Positions 1 through 8,541 of a DNA stretch of 64,000 nt are shown here, piece after piece (positions within the stretch are counted from its first letter, which is position 1; each line of letters opens with the position of its first letter). A program made the position numbers and the translations under genes. Origin of the DNA: Nitriliruptor sp040882055 (GTDB lineage Bacteria > Actinomycetota > Nitriliruptoria > Nitriliruptorales > Nitriliruptoraceae); assembly GCA_040882055.1 (NCBI GenBank), contig JBBECA010000048.1:1-64000 (forward strand). Reading direction: 5' to 3'. Under the pieces are notes generated by a model. That model was not told the origin of the DNA and searched no databases. It saw only the letters and a list, made by a program, of their open reading frames with translations.

Positions 1-2
1 TG

Positions 3-851
3 CTCCTCGGGCTCGCTGCGGCCGCGATCGCGCTGGTCGTGAGCGCGCTCGGGACGGATGCTGCCTCGCCGGCGGCCGACACCGGCCAGGCGACGACCGC
101 GACACCGACACCAGCGCCGAGCACCGGAACCCGCCCGCGGGTCGCGCCCGACCCCCGAGGTGGGCCGGCGACCACCCCGGGGGAGGACGAGGAGGTCCCG
201 GTGACCCCGCCGATGGCACGGGTGGGCACGTTGCTGCTCTCGCTGCCCGCCGCCTCGCCCGTGGTGGTCGGCTACCACGAGGCCGCGCACGTCAGCGCGA
301 CCGATCTGCTGCCGATCGGCACGGTCCGCGACGACCGGAACACGACACGGACCTCGCTGCCGGCCGACGACCCGGACGGCGCCCCGTACCTGGTGTTGAC
401 CTCCCGCGGCCGCGCGGCCGGACCGACCTCCGCGGTGGACGTCGTGCTGCCGGAGGGTGAGCCGGTGCTCGCGCCGGTGACGGGCACCGTCGCCGACGTC
501 CGCGAGTACCGGCTCTACGGGGCGCACGAGGACCTGCGTATCGAGATCGTCCCGGACGCACGGCCGGACCTCCGGCTCGTGCTCATCCACCTCGATGGTG
601 CACGGGTCCGTGTCGGTGATCGGGTGACCGGTGGGCTGACGCCGATCGCGTCGACGGCGCGGCTCCTGCCCTTCTCGAGCCACATCGACCGGGAGACCGA
701 GCCCGAACGCTTCCCCCACGTCCACCTCGAGCTGCAGCCCATCGACCGCCCCCGCCCAGGTGTCGAGGACGACCCGGACGCTCCCGCCGAGGACGAGGGG
801 GCGACGCCGCGGTCCGAGGACCCGTCGATGGCGGACTCGCGCGACGGGTGA
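3..851 (+). CDS. LytM/M23-like exported protein, 5' end outside window
   Basis: The frame is open to the left edge. The codons before the first in-window GTG (39) encode a hydrophobic run (LLGLAAAAIALVV) typical of a signal peptide or membrane anchor, so the true start lies upstream. A Thr/Pro/Ala-rich linker follows. The C-terminal half resembles the M23 (LytM) barrel: VLPEGEPVLAPVTGTV, then HVHLEL carrying the family's His-x-His pair. In active enzymes an early His precedes the metal-binding Asp (HxxxD); here the equivalent stretch reads TSAVD, so one zinc ligand seems absent. I infer a cell-wall protein that may be a non-catalytic LytM factor rather than an endopeptidase. The tail is acidic and probably disordered. 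Confidence 0.6.
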   Translation, partial: LLGLAAAAIALVVSALGTDAASPAADTGQATTATPTPAPSTGTRPRVAPDPRGGPATTPGEDEEVPVTPPMARVGTLLLSLPAASPVVVGYHEAAHVSATDLLPIGTVRDDRNTTRTSLPADDPDGAPYLVLTSRGRAAGPTSAVDVVLPEGEPVLAPVTGTVADVREYRLYGAHEDLRIEIVPDARPDLRLVLIHLDGARVRVGDRVTGGLTPIASTARLLPFSSHIDRETEPERFPHVHLELQPIDRPRPGVEDDPDAPAEDEGATPRSEDPSMADSRDG

Positions 852-1007
852 CCGCGCGCCGGTCCGGTCGTGCTTGGTCGCCCCCACCCGACCCCGCTAC
901 CGTCGCACGGGCCGGCCGATCGGCGCCCCGCGTACGAGGCGACCCGGCTCGGGCGGCCCGGGGAACGCCCGTCGCCTGGACGTCCCCGCGCCGAGCCGGA
1001 GGTCGCC

Positions 1008-2741
1008 GTGCCACCGCAGTTCATCTTCGTCACCGGTGGGGTCGCATCGGCCCTCGGCAAGGGCATCACGGCCGCGTCGCTCGGGCGCCTGCTGACCGCG
1101 CGCGGGCTCCGGGTCACGATGCAGAAGCTCGACCCGTACCTGAACGTCGACCCCGGCACGATGAACCCCTTCGAGCACGGTGAGGTGTTCGTCACCGACG
1201 ACGGTGGCGAGACCGACCTCGACCTCGGCCACTACGAGCGTTTCGTCGACCGCAGCCTGCACCGCGGTTCGTCGGTGTCCTCGGGACAGATCTGGTTGTC
1301 GGTCATCACCAAGGAACGCCGGGGCGACTACCTCGGCAAGACCGTCCAGGTCATCCCGCACGTCACCGACGAGATCAAGAGCCGGATCCACGCCGTCAGC
1401 GAGGACACCGACGTCGTCATCATCGAGGTCGGCGGCACCGTCGGTGACATCGAGGGCCTGCCCTTCCTCGAGGCGATCCGGCAGTTCCGCTACGACGTCG
1501 GCCGCCAGAACATCTGCTACATCCACTGCGCGTTGGTGCCCTACATCGCCGCATCGGGTGAGCTGAAGACCAAGCCCGCGCAGCACTCGGTCCGCGAGCT
1601 GCGTTCGGTCGGTCTGCAGCCGGACGTGCTCGTCCTCCGATCGGATCGTGAGCTCGACGAGGGGCTCAAGCGCAAGGTGTCGCTGCAGTGCGACGTCGAG
1701 CTCGACGCTGTGATCGCGGCCGTGGACAGCAGCTCGCTGTACGAGGTGCCGCTCGCGATGCGGGCGGAGGGTCTCGACCGCGTGGTGGTCAAGCACCTCG
1801 GCCTCCCGGATGTCGAACCGGATTTGGCGGCCTGGGAGTCGATGGTCGCCCGCGTGCACAACGCCCGTGACCGCGCGACGATCGCCATCGTCGGCAAGTA
1901 CGTGGAGCTGCCGGACGCCTACCTGTCGGTGGTCGAGGCGCTCCGGCACGGCGGGATCGCCAACGGGGTCGAGGTCGAGTTGCGGTGGGTCGCCTCGGAC
2001 GACCTCACCCCGACCGACGCCCTCGGGGAGGGGGCCGACCTGTCGCGAGCCGAGCAGCGCCTCGCCGGTGTCGACGGCGTGCTCGTCCCGGGCGGCTTCG
2101 GCATCCGTGGCGTCGAAGGCAAGATCGCCGCCGTCCGGTGGGCTCGCGAGCACGAGGTCCCCTACCTCGGGCTGTGCCTCGGGCTGCAGACCGCCGTGGT
2201 CGAGTTCGCCCGGCACGTCGCGGGGCTCGCCGATGCGCACTCCGCCGAGTTCGTGCCCGCCACGCCGCACCCCGTCATCGACCTGATGGCCGACCAGCGC
2301 GACGTCGCCGACAAGGGCGGCACGATGCGGCTCGGCGTCTACCCGGCCAAGCTCGGCGAGGGCACCCGGACGCGAGCGGCCTACGGCGACGAGCCGGTGG
2401 TCTACGAACGTCACCGACACCGCTACGAGGTCAACAACCGCTACCGGGCGGAGCTCGAGGCGGCCGGCATGGTGTTCTCCGGGCTGTCCCCCGATGACCG
2501 GCTGGTCGAGTTCATCGAGCTGCCGGACCACCCCTGGTTCGTGGCGACGCAGGCCCACCCCGAACTCAAGAGCCGACCGACGCGTCCGCATCCGCTGTTC
2601 GACGGCTTCGTCCGTGCCGCCAACCAGCACGGGCGCGAAGCCGAGGGGCGGCTGCCGGTCGAGCTCGACGAACCCACCGCCGGCGAGCTGCTCGACGCGC
2701 TGCGGGCCGCACCCCACGTCCCCTCCTCGGAGCACCAGTGA
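1008..2741 (+). CDS. pyrG: CTP synthase (glutamine-hydrolysing)
   Basis: Makes CTP from UTP, ATP and glutamine in the cytoplasm, the last step of pyrimidine nucleotide synthesis. The GTG at 1008 is chosen because GGAGG (998-1002) sits 5 nt upstream and the protein then begins PPQFIFVTGGVASALGKG, the usual N-terminus with its P-loop; the open frame continues upstream without family similarity. The synthase domain fills about residues 1-275. The C-terminal class I glutamine amidotransferase domain has its nucleophile in GLCLGLQTAVVEF (Cys about 390). At 577 residues it is full length. It is followed by a Nudix gene and xerD, the same order as Rv1699-Rv1701. Confidence 0.97.
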   Translation: MPPQFIFVTGGVASALGKGITAASLGRLLTARGLRVTMQKLDPYLNVDPGTMNPFEHGEVFVTDDGGETDLDLGHYERFVDRSLHRGSSVSSGQIWLSVITKERRGDYLGKTVQVIPHVTDEIKSRIHAVSEDTDVVIIEVGGTVGDIEGLPFLEAIRQFRYDVGRQNICYIHCALVPYIAASGELKTKPAQHSVRELRSVGLQPDVLVLRSDRELDEGLKRKVSLQCDVELDAVIAAVDSSSLYEVPLAMRAEGLDRVVVKHLGLPDVEPDLAAWESMVARVHNARDRATIAIVGKYVELPDAYLSVVEALRHGGIANGVEVELRWVASDDLTPTDALGEGADLSRAEQRLAGVDGVLVPGGFGIRGVEGKIAAVRWAREHEVPYLGLCLGLQTAVVEFARHVAGLADAHSAEFVPATPHPVIDLMADQRDVADKGGTMRLGVYPAKLGEGTRTRAAYGDEPVVYERHRHRYEVNNRYRAELEAAGMVFSGLSPDDRLVEFIELPDHPWFVATQAHPELKSRPTRPHPLFDGFVRAANQHGREAEGRLPVELDEPTAGELLDALRAAPHVPSSEHQ

Positions 2742-3319
2742 TGGACCACACCGCATCCGACGACGGCGCGAGCTGGTTCGAGACCCTCGACGAGGAGGTC
2801 GTCTACGAGGGCTTCTCGACGGTCGTGCGCGAGACGGTGTCGATGCCTGACGGTGAACGGACCGTCCGCGAGGTCGTGCGCCACGGGGACGCGGTAGCCG
2901 TGGTACCCGTGCTCGACGACGGCCGCATCGTGCTGCTGCGCCAGTACCGTCAACCGCTGCGGCGCTACATCCTCGAGATCCCCGCCGGGAAGATGGACGT
3001 GGCGGGGGAGAGCCCCGAGGACGTGGCACACCGCGAGCTCGCCGAGGAGATCCGCCACGACGCGCGTGAGCTGGTCCACCTGGTCTCGTTCGCGAACTCG
3101 GCGGGCTGGGCCACGGAGACCACGCACGTCTACCTCGGCCGCGGCGTCCACCCCGTCCCGCCCCCCGACGGCTTCGAGGCGGAGGCCGAGGAGGCCGATA
3201 TGGAGGTCGTCCTCCTCGCCGCCGACGACGCGCTCGACCTGGCTCGCCAGGGCGAACTCATCGATGCCAAGACGATCATCGGCCTGACCCTGGCGGCGCC
3301 GCACCTGCGAGCGACGTGA
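2741..3319 (+). CDS. Nudix hydrolase, ADP-ribose pyrophosphatase type
   Basis: Likely hydrolyses ADP-ribose or related nucleoside diphosphate sugars. ATG at 2741 overlaps the pyrG stop by one base; GTG at 2738 is an alternative. The Nudix box lies around residues 87-110 (AGKMDVAGESPEDVAHRELA, then EE). It has six residues between the first Gly and Glu instead of five, which I recall also for Rv1700 of M. tuberculosis. The Gly normally after the EE pair is Arg here, a departure from the consensus. The 192-residue length and the pyrG-Nudix-xerD order agree with an Rv1700 counterpart. Substrate is inferred from the family only. Confidence 0.85.
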   Translation: MDHTASDDGASWFETLDEEVVYEGFSTVVRETVSMPDGERTVREVVRHGDAVAVVPVLDDGRIVLLRQYRQPLRRYILEIPAGKMDVAGESPEDVAHRELAEEIRHDARELVHLVSFANSAGWATETTHVYLGRGVHPVPPPDGFEAEAEEADMEVVLLAADDALDLARQGELIDAKTIIGLTLAAPHLRAT

Positions 3320-4281
3320 CCACCGCGAGCGCCGCCACGGATGGTCGGTCGCCAGCGGACGAGGCCCCTCGCCTCCCGCTGCTCGGCCGCTACCTCGACC
3401 ACCTGCGGGCCGAGCGGGGCCTGGCGGCGAACACGGTCGAGGCCTACCGGCGCGACCTCGACCGCTACGGCCACTATCTCCACGAGGTGGGGGTCAGCGA
3501 CCCTCGGACGGTCGCGACCGAGGACCTCGAGGCGTTCGTCGCCTGGCTCCGGCGGCGGAGGACGGCGGCGGGCCGGGCCTACGCGAGCTCATCGATCGCC
3601 CGCACCGTGGTGGCCGTCCGCGGCTTCCACCGCTTCCTCGCCCACGAGGGGCTCACGGACGTGGACGTGTCAGCCGCGCTCGCGACGCCGCGTTCGCCGC
3701 GTTCGCTCCCGAAGGCGCTCTCGATCGACGACGTCGGCCGGTTGCTGTCGGCACCCGTCGGCGACGAACCGCTCCCGCGGCGTGACCGGGCGCTGCTCGA
3801 GGTGCTCTACGGCGCGGGACTGCGCATCTCGGAGGCCACCACGCTCGACCTCGACGATGTCGACCCCGTCGAGCGGCTGCTACGGATCCACGGCAAGGGC
3901 GACAAGGAACGCATCGTGCCCTACGGCGACCTCGCGGCGGATGCGCTCGACGCCTGGCTCGTCGGCGGCCGGTCGGCGCTGTCGCCGCGGGTCCCCGCGG
4001 TGTTCGTCAACGCGCGGGGCGGACGGCTGACGCGGCAGGGGGCGTGGAAGATCGTCGGCGGCCACGCCGACCGGGTCGGTCTCGCCGCGGCGGTCTCGCC
4101 GCACACCCTGCGTCACTCCTTCGCCACCCACCTGCTCGACGGCGGCGCCGACGTCCGCGCGGTCCAGGAGCTGCTCGGTCACGCCAGCGTCACGACCACG
4201 CAGATCTACACCCTCGTCAGCAGGACGGCGCTCCGGGACGTGTACGAGCGCGCTCACCCCCGCGCGCAGCACCCTCGGTAG
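3316..4281 (+). CDS. xerD: Tyrosine recombinase XerD-type
   Basis: Site-specific recombinase that with a partner resolves chromosome dimers at dif during division. GTG at 3316 overlaps the Nudix stop by 4 bp. The N-terminal SAM-like DNA-binding domain (about residues 18-110) begins LGRYLDHLRAERGLAANTVE. The catalytic domain carries the expected set: Arg about 170 in GLRISEA, Lys in HGKGDKERIVP, His263 and Arg266 in HTLRHSFATHLL, His in LLGHASV, and nucleophile Tyr298 in TQIYTLVS. Length 321 is normal for XerC/XerD and no integrase-type extension is present, so this is a housekeeping recombinase. A candidate dif site lies about 31 kb away at 35826. Confidence 0.92.
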   Translation: MTTASAATDGRSPADEAPRLPLLGRYLDHLRAERGLAANTVEAYRRDLDRYGHYLHEVGVSDPRTVATEDLEAFVAWLRRRRTAAGRAYASSSIARTVVAVRGFHRFLAHEGLTDVDVSAALATPRSPRSLPKALSIDDVGRLLSAPVGDEPLPRRDRALLEVLYGAGLRISEATTLDLDDVDPVERLLRIHGKGDKERIVPYGDLAADALDAWLVGGRSALSPRVPAVFVNARGGRLTRQGAWKIVGGHADRVGLAAAVSPHTLRHSFATHLLDGGADVRAVQELLGHASVTTTQIYTLVSRTALRDVYERAHPRAQHPR

Positions 4282-4284
4282 GCT
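4279..4284 (+). promoter_or_regulatory. Candidate -10 box TAGGCT before the TraR/DksA-type gene
   Basis: TAGGCT overlaps the xerD stop codon and lies 67 nt before the next start. It matches a TAG(C/G)CT hexamer seen before many genes in this window. No convincing -35 is visible, so the call rests on recurrence. Confidence 0.35.
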
Positions 4285-4350
4285 CGTGGGCCACACCGGG
4301 TGCGGCCGGAACCTCCCGCCCACCCCTCTCGATCGACGTCAGGATGCCCC

Positions 4351-4701
4351 GTGGACGCGGCGACCCTTGCGCGGCTGCGCAGCGAGCTCGAGGAGGACCG
4401 CGCGTCGCACCTCGAACAGCTCGAAGAGCACGGCGCGAGCCCGTACGACGATGCGGTCAAGGACACCGGCATCGAAGCGGAAGCTGGCGCCGATGCCGGT
4501 CAGGCGACCGAGGAACGCGCCGAGCTGCTGGCATCCCTCGAGGCCGCCCGGCAGCGGGTCCGAGCGGTCGACGAGGCCCTGCATCGGATAGACGAGGGCA
4601 CCTACGGGACGTGTGTGTCCTGTGGCGGGTCGATCCCGGACGAACGGCTCGAGGCGCGGCCGTTGTCGGTGCGGTGCGTGCGCTGCGCGGAGTCCAGCTA
4701 G
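4351..4701 (+). CDS. TraR/DksA-family zinc-finger protein
   Basis: Small protein (116 residues from GTG 4351) with an N-terminal helical, probably coiled-coil part rich in Glu and Ala, then a C-terminal four-cysteine zinc finger: TCVSCGGSIP and RCVRC, the DksA/TraR arrangement. DksA-family proteins bind RNA polymerase through the secondary channel and modulate initiation. Many actinobacterial members are uncharacterised, and I do not see the DxxDxA coiled-coil tip motif of DksA, so a stringent-response role is not supported. The start could be earlier (about 4300), but the upstream residues are Pro/Arg-rich and look untranslated. The next gene starts immediately after its stop. Confidence 0.75.
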   Translation: MDAATLARLRSELEEDRASHLEQLEEHGASPYDDAVKDTGIEAEAGADAGQATEERAELLASLEAARQRVRAVDEALHRIDEGTYGTCVSCGGSIPDERLEARPLSVRCVRCAESS

Positions 4702-6018
4702 GTGGCATCTCTCGAGGTTCCGGTCCTCATCGCCCGCAAACGTGACGGCGGCGAGCTCACCGCCGACGAGCTGACGAGCTTCATGGGGGCCTACCTCGAC
4801 GGCGAGGTCGAGGAGGCGCAGGTCGCCGCCCTGCTCATGGCCGGGGTCATCCGGGGCTTCACCCAGGCGGAGGCCGTCGCGCTGACCGAGGTCCTGGTCC
4901 GTTCCGGCGACACCGTCGATCTCTCGGCGTTGGTCGGTCCGACGGTCGACAAGCACTCGACCGGTGGTGTGGGCGACACGACCACGCTCATCGTCGCCCC
5001 GCTGCTCGCGGCCGCCGGTGCCCAGCTCGCCAAGCTGTCGGGGCGTGGCCTCGGCCACACCGGCGGCACGCTCGACAAGCTCGAGGCGATCCCCGGGTTC
5101 CGCGTCGACCTGAGCGCCGACGAGGTCGCCGCGCAGGTCGAACGGATCGGTCTTGCCGTGGCGGCGGCCACCGCCGATCTGGTCCCGCTCGACAAGAAGC
5201 TCTACGCCCTGCGTGACGTCACCGCGACCGTCGCCTCCGAGGCGCTCATCGCGTCGTCGGTGATGAGCAAGAAGCTCGCCGGGGGCGCGGGCCACGTCCT
5301 CCTCGACGTGAAGGTCGGTGACGGCGCGTTCCTCGCCGATCTCGACGCGGCGACCGCGCTCGCCGAGCTCTGCGTCCGCATCGGCGAGGCGCACGGGCGG
5401 CGCACGGGTGCGCTCGTGACCGACATGTCGCAGCCGCTCGGCGCTGGCGTCGGCAACGCCATCGAGATCGCCGTCGCCATCGAGGTCCTGCGCGGCGAGC
5501 GTCCGGACGACCGGCTCACCCACGCATCGCTCGAGCTCGCCGCTGCCGCGCTCGAGCTGACCGGTGTCGCGGCGGACGAGGCGCGCGAGCGCGTCGAGAC
5601 GCTCCTCGCGGACGGCAGCGCCCTCGAGCGCTTCCGGTCCTTCGTCGCGGCACAGGGTGGTGACGCCACGGTCGTCGACGATCCCCGTGGGGTGCTTCCG
5701 GCGGCCCCGGTGACCGCCGCGTGGGTCCCCGCAGCGGGGACCGTCCACGGCTTCTCCTGCCGCCGCCTCGGGGAACTGGCTGGCCGGCTCGGTGCCGGCC
5801 GGCAGCGACAGGACGATCAGCTCGACCTCGCCGTCGGGCTCGAGGTCCACGTCAGCACCGGCGACCGTCTCGACGGTGCCACGCCGGCGGTGACGATCCA
5901 CGCGCGGACCGACGCCGACGCCCAGGCCCTGCTCACCGAGCTGCCCGGCGTGGTCCACGTCGAGGACGGCGACGCGGCGGCGGTCGAACTCGTCCAGGCC
6001 CGCGTCGGTCTCGGCTGA
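4702..6018 (+). CDS. deoA: Thymidine / pyrimidine-nucleoside phosphorylase
   Basis: Phosphorolyses thymidine, deoxyuridine or uridine to the base and (deoxy)ribose-1-phosphate in nucleoside salvage. GTG 4702 directly follows the preceding TAG. The N-terminal helical domain contains LTADELTSFMGAYLDGEVEE. The phosphate-binding region (KHSTGGVGD) and the family signature SGRGLGHTGGTLDKLEAIPG are intact near residues 85-130, and the C-terminal alpha/beta domain is present. Length 438 is normal. The family does not separate DeoA from the broader Pdp enzyme by sequence inspection alone, so substrate range is uncertain. Confidence 0.92.
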   Translation: MASLEVPVLIARKRDGGELTADELTSFMGAYLDGEVEEAQVAALLMAGVIRGFTQAEAVALTEVLVRSGDTVDLSALVGPTVDKHSTGGVGDTTTLIVAPLLAAAGAQLAKLSGRGLGHTGGTLDKLEAIPGFRVDLSADEVAAQVERIGLAVAAATADLVPLDKKLYALRDVTATVASEALIASSVMSKKLAGGAGHVLLDVKVGDGAFLADLDAATALAELCVRIGEAHGRRTGALVTDMSQPLGAGVGNAIEIAVAIEVLRGERPDDRLTHASLELAAAALELTGVAADEARERVETLLADGSALERFRSFVAAQGGDATVVDDPRGVLPAAPVTAAWVPAAGTVHGFSCRRLGELAGRLGAGRQRQDDQLDLAVGLEVHVSTGDRLDGATPAVTIHARTDADAQALLTELPGVVHVEDGDAAAVELVQARVGLG

Positions 6019-6031
6019 CCTCGCCGAATCC

Positions 6032-6670
6032 TCACGTGCGCTTGACGAGCCCGAGCCGGTACGCCTCGGCGACGGCCTGGGCGCCGGTCTCCACCCCGAG
6101 CTTGCTGTAGACGCTCGTCAGGTGGTTCTTGACCGTCTTGACCGACAGGAACAGGGTCGTGCCGATCTCGGTCGGGCGGTGGCCGTCGGTCAGCAGCCCG
6201 AGGATCTCGCGTTCCCGGGGGGTGAGGCCGAGGGTCGTGGCCGGCGAGCGACCGGCCGCGAGGTCCATCACCCGTGAGGCCACGTTCGAGGACAGGTAGG
6301 AGCCGCCGTCGCGCACGGCGCGGACCGCCTCGAGCAGCTCCTCGATGGAGGCCGACTTGGACACGAAACCGGCGGCGCCGAGCGACACGGCCCGTTGGAG
6401 CGAGCTGTCGTCGTCGTGCATCGACAGGAAGATGATGCGCAGCGCTGGCTTCTCGCGGCGGAGCTGTTCGGCGACGGTGAGGCCGTCGAGCCCGGGCATG
6501 GCGATGTCCACGACCAGCAGGTCCGGATCGTGCTCGGCCACCGCGACCAACGTGCCGGGACCGTCGCCGGCCTCGCCGACGACCTCGATGCCCTCCTCGC
6601 TTCGCACCGCCTTGAGGACGGACTGGCGGACGAGGGTGTGGTCGTCGGCGACCACGACTCGGAAGGTCAT
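6032..6670 (-). CDS. NarL/LuxR-family response regulator
   Basis: Receiver domain (residues about 1-120) with phospho-acceptor Asp55 in VVDIAMPG and the acidic pair in VVADDHTLVRQS, followed by a LuxR-type helix-turn-helix (LTPREREILGLLTDGHRPTE, then KTVKNHLTSVYSKLGV). ATG 6670 is preferred because the encoded MTFRVVVADD is the canonical start and GGAG precedes it; upstream in-frame codons belong to the kinase tail region. It overlaps the upstream kinase stop by 4 bp (ATGA), so the two are co-translated as a two-component system. Stimulus and targets are unknown. It converges with the phosphorylase gene across a 13-bp gap. Confidence 0.93.
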   Translation of the reverse strand: MTFRVVVADDHTLVRQSVLKAVRSEEGIEVVGEAGDGPGTLVAVAEHDPDLLVVDIAMPGLDGLTVAEQLRREKPALRIIFLSMHDDDSSLQRAVSLGAAGFVSKSASIEELLEAVRAVRDGGSYLSSNVASRVMDLAAGRSPATTLGLTPREREILGLLTDGHRPTEIGTTLFLSVKTVKNHLTSVYSKLGVETGAQAVAEAYRLGLVKRT

Positions 6671-8346
6671 GAGGTGCTCCGGTAGGCGCGCGGGGGGTTG
6701 AGGGGGAGCGGATGGGCGGAGCTCACGGCGTTGGTCGGTCGGGTCGGGCAACGCAGGGCGACGACGGTGCCGCCACCGAGGCGATCGCGCACGGTCAAGG
6801 TCCCTCCGAGACGCTGGGCGCGTTCCCGCATCGAGGGTAGACCCACACCACCCCCGGAACGCTCCGATCCCTCGGCGCGGCCGACACCGTCGTCCTCGAC
6901 GACGAGCTCGAGCAGCTGGTCATCGCGCTCCAGGGAGACGGTGATCTCGGTGGCGTGCGCGTGACGGAGCGCGTTGGAGAGCGCTTCCTGGGCGACGCGC
7001 AGCACGTCGGCCGCACGGTCGGGAGCCACGACCACGGACCCGACGATGTCGAGCTCGATGTTCGGCCCGCCCGTGGACCGGATCTCGGCGATGTGCTGCT
7101 GGAGCCGGTCGGCGAGGTCACCGGTCGTACCGGCCCGGAGCCCGGCGATGGTCGCCCGCAGGTCGGTGAGCGCGCTGTCGGCGACGCGCGACAGGCGGGC
7201 CAGCTCGTGGTCGGCGTCGCGGCGTCCGCCGGCGCGGGTCTGCAGCTCCAGCTCCATCTTGAGGTGCGCCAACGACTGGGCGACCCCGTCGTGCAGGTCG
7301 GCGGCCAACCGCCGGCGCGCAGCATCGGCCGCGCGGGCGAGGGTGCCGTCGAAGAGCCGGGCGTTCTGCAAGGCGATGGTCGCGTCGACCGCCAGCGCGT
7401 CGAGCACGGGGCGCAGGCGGACGGCGATCTCGGCGCTCTCGAGCCCCACCAGCAGCAGGCCGACGGGCTCCTCGCGGCGACCGAGCCGGGCACACATCCA
7501 GTAGGGGTGGTCCTCGCAGGCGCGGTGGATCTCGGGAGGCAGCTGCCGCGGGGTCCGCAGCTTGAGGTCGCCGAGCTGGCGTGCGACGTCGACCCGGATG
7601 GCCGAGAGGCGGCTGGGGTTCAGCCCGTGCGACGCGGCGAGGTGCAGCACGCCGCGCTCCTCGACCATCACCGCGACCGCCGGTACGCCCGGGTTCGCGC
7701 GGATCTCGGCGACGACGGCAGCGGCGACCGTGGTCACGTCGAGGCCGCCGGGCAGATCGTCGGCGAGGGCCAGCAGCGCCGACAGCAGCCGGTTGGCCTC
7801 CTGGAGCTTCACGCGACCGCCGACGGTGTGCTCGTCGAGCACCTGGGCGGCGGACGCGGTGGTGACCCCGACGAGGGGGAGGAGGAGCGTGACCGGCACG
7901 ATGCCCGCGATGCCGAGCTCCTCGAGCTGCCCGCCGAGACCCAGGACGGCGAGCAGGACGACGGAGAGCGTCGCACCAGCCAGCACCCCGGCACGGATAC
8001 CCCCGGCGGAGGCAGGGCCGGCGACGGCGACCATGAGGAACAACAGGAAGGGCGCGACCTGGCCGCCCGTCGCCGCGATGACCGCCGCGGCGACGAGCAG
8101 ATCGCCGCCACGGACGAACCGGTCGCGACGGGCGAGGGCGGTGAGCAGGACGTACGCCGTCAACGCACCGTAGACCGGCACGATGGTCGCGTCGGTCTCC
8201 TGGAGGAACAGCGGGACGACCGCGACCGATCCGAGGCGTGCCCAGCGTTCGAGCCCGATCGACGACGCCAGGTAGGCCAAGCGGTCCACGAGCCGGGTCC
8301 GCAGGGAGGGCGCCGCCGGTGGCGCTGCTGCGGCAGGTTCGCGCAC
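6667..8346 (-). CDS. Membrane sensor histidine kinase, NarX/DesK (HisKA_3) type
   Basis: GTG 8346 has GGGAGG 4 nt upstream; the open frame extends further but only antisense to scpA. Residues about 35-165 hold roughly six hydrophobic segments, giving an integral membrane input region (for example GDLLVAAAVIAATGG). A GAF-like middle part follows, then the HisKA_3 dimerisation helix with phospho-acceptor His352 in AADLHDGVAQSLAHLKME. The ATPase domain shows the N box (AQEALSNALRHAHA), VVEDDGVGR and GVGLPSMRERAQRLGG. It feeds the response regulator encoded 4 bp overlapping downstream. The long hydrophobic input without an obvious periplasmic loop suggests membrane or intramembrane sensing, but the ligand cannot be read. 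Confidence 0.9.
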   Translation of the reverse strand: MREPAAAAPPAAPSLRTRLVDRLAYLASSIGLERWARLGSVAVVPLFLQETDATIVPVYGALTAYVLLTALARRDRFVRGGDLLVAAAVIAATGGQVAPFLLFLMVAVAGPASAGGIRAGVLAGATLSVVLLAVLGLGGQLEELGIAGIVPVTLLLPLVGVTTASAAQVLDEHTVGGRVKLQEANRLLSALLALADDLPGGLDVTTVAAAVVAEIRANPGVPAVAVMVEERGVLHLAASHGLNPSRLSAIRVDVARQLGDLKLRTPRQLPPEIHRACEDHPYWMCARLGRREEPVGLLLVGLESAEIAVRLRPVLDALAVDATIALQNARLFDGTLARAADAARRRLAADLHDGVAQSLAHLKMELELQTRAGGRRDADHELARLSRVADSALTDLRATIAGLRAGTTGDLADRLQQHIAEIRSTGGPNIELDIVGSVVVAPDRAADVLRVAQEALSNALRHAHATEITVSLERDDQLLELVVEDDGVGRAEGSERSGGGVGLPSMRERAQRLGGTLTVRDRLGGGTVVALRCPTRPTNAVSSAHPLPLNPPRAYRSTS

Positions 8347-8463
8347 CTCGCCTCCCGTCCATCGCCCCGGTGGTCGACCGACCGTCCACGCCGTGGCGGA
8401 CGGGACCCCCGGGGAGGGTACTCCGCGCGTCGTGCCTGGCCCCGGTGTCCCGAGCACCGCGTG

Positions 8464-8469
8464 TACCCT
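8464..8469 (+). promoter_or_regulatory. Candidate -10 box TACCCT upstream of scpA
   Basis: The 195-bp gap between the divergent kinase and scpA genes carries TACCCT 73 nt before scpA, inside GTGTACCCTCGCG. The same hexamer occurs just before the PAC2 gene at 44939. No clear -35 is seen; the rest of the gap shows no strong feature. Confidence 0.25.
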
Positions 8470-8541
8470 CGCGCGTTCCGCCTGCGCCGCCCCCCACGTG
8501 CGGTCCTGCACCCCCGCCCGCGATCCCCGAGTCCTCCCGCG

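Noticed and set aside
897..3029. 710-residue minus-strand frame opposite pyrG and Nudix
   Set aside because: Composition bias of high-GC antisense; no recognisable domain and no ribosome site.
3316..4281. Phage or integron integrase
   Set aside because: Length, neighbours and motifs fit housekeeping XerD; no phage genes or att sites nearby.
6955..8541. Long N-terminal extension of the scpA frame
   Set aside because: It is antisense to the histidine kinase; ScpA similarity begins exactly at ATG 8542.
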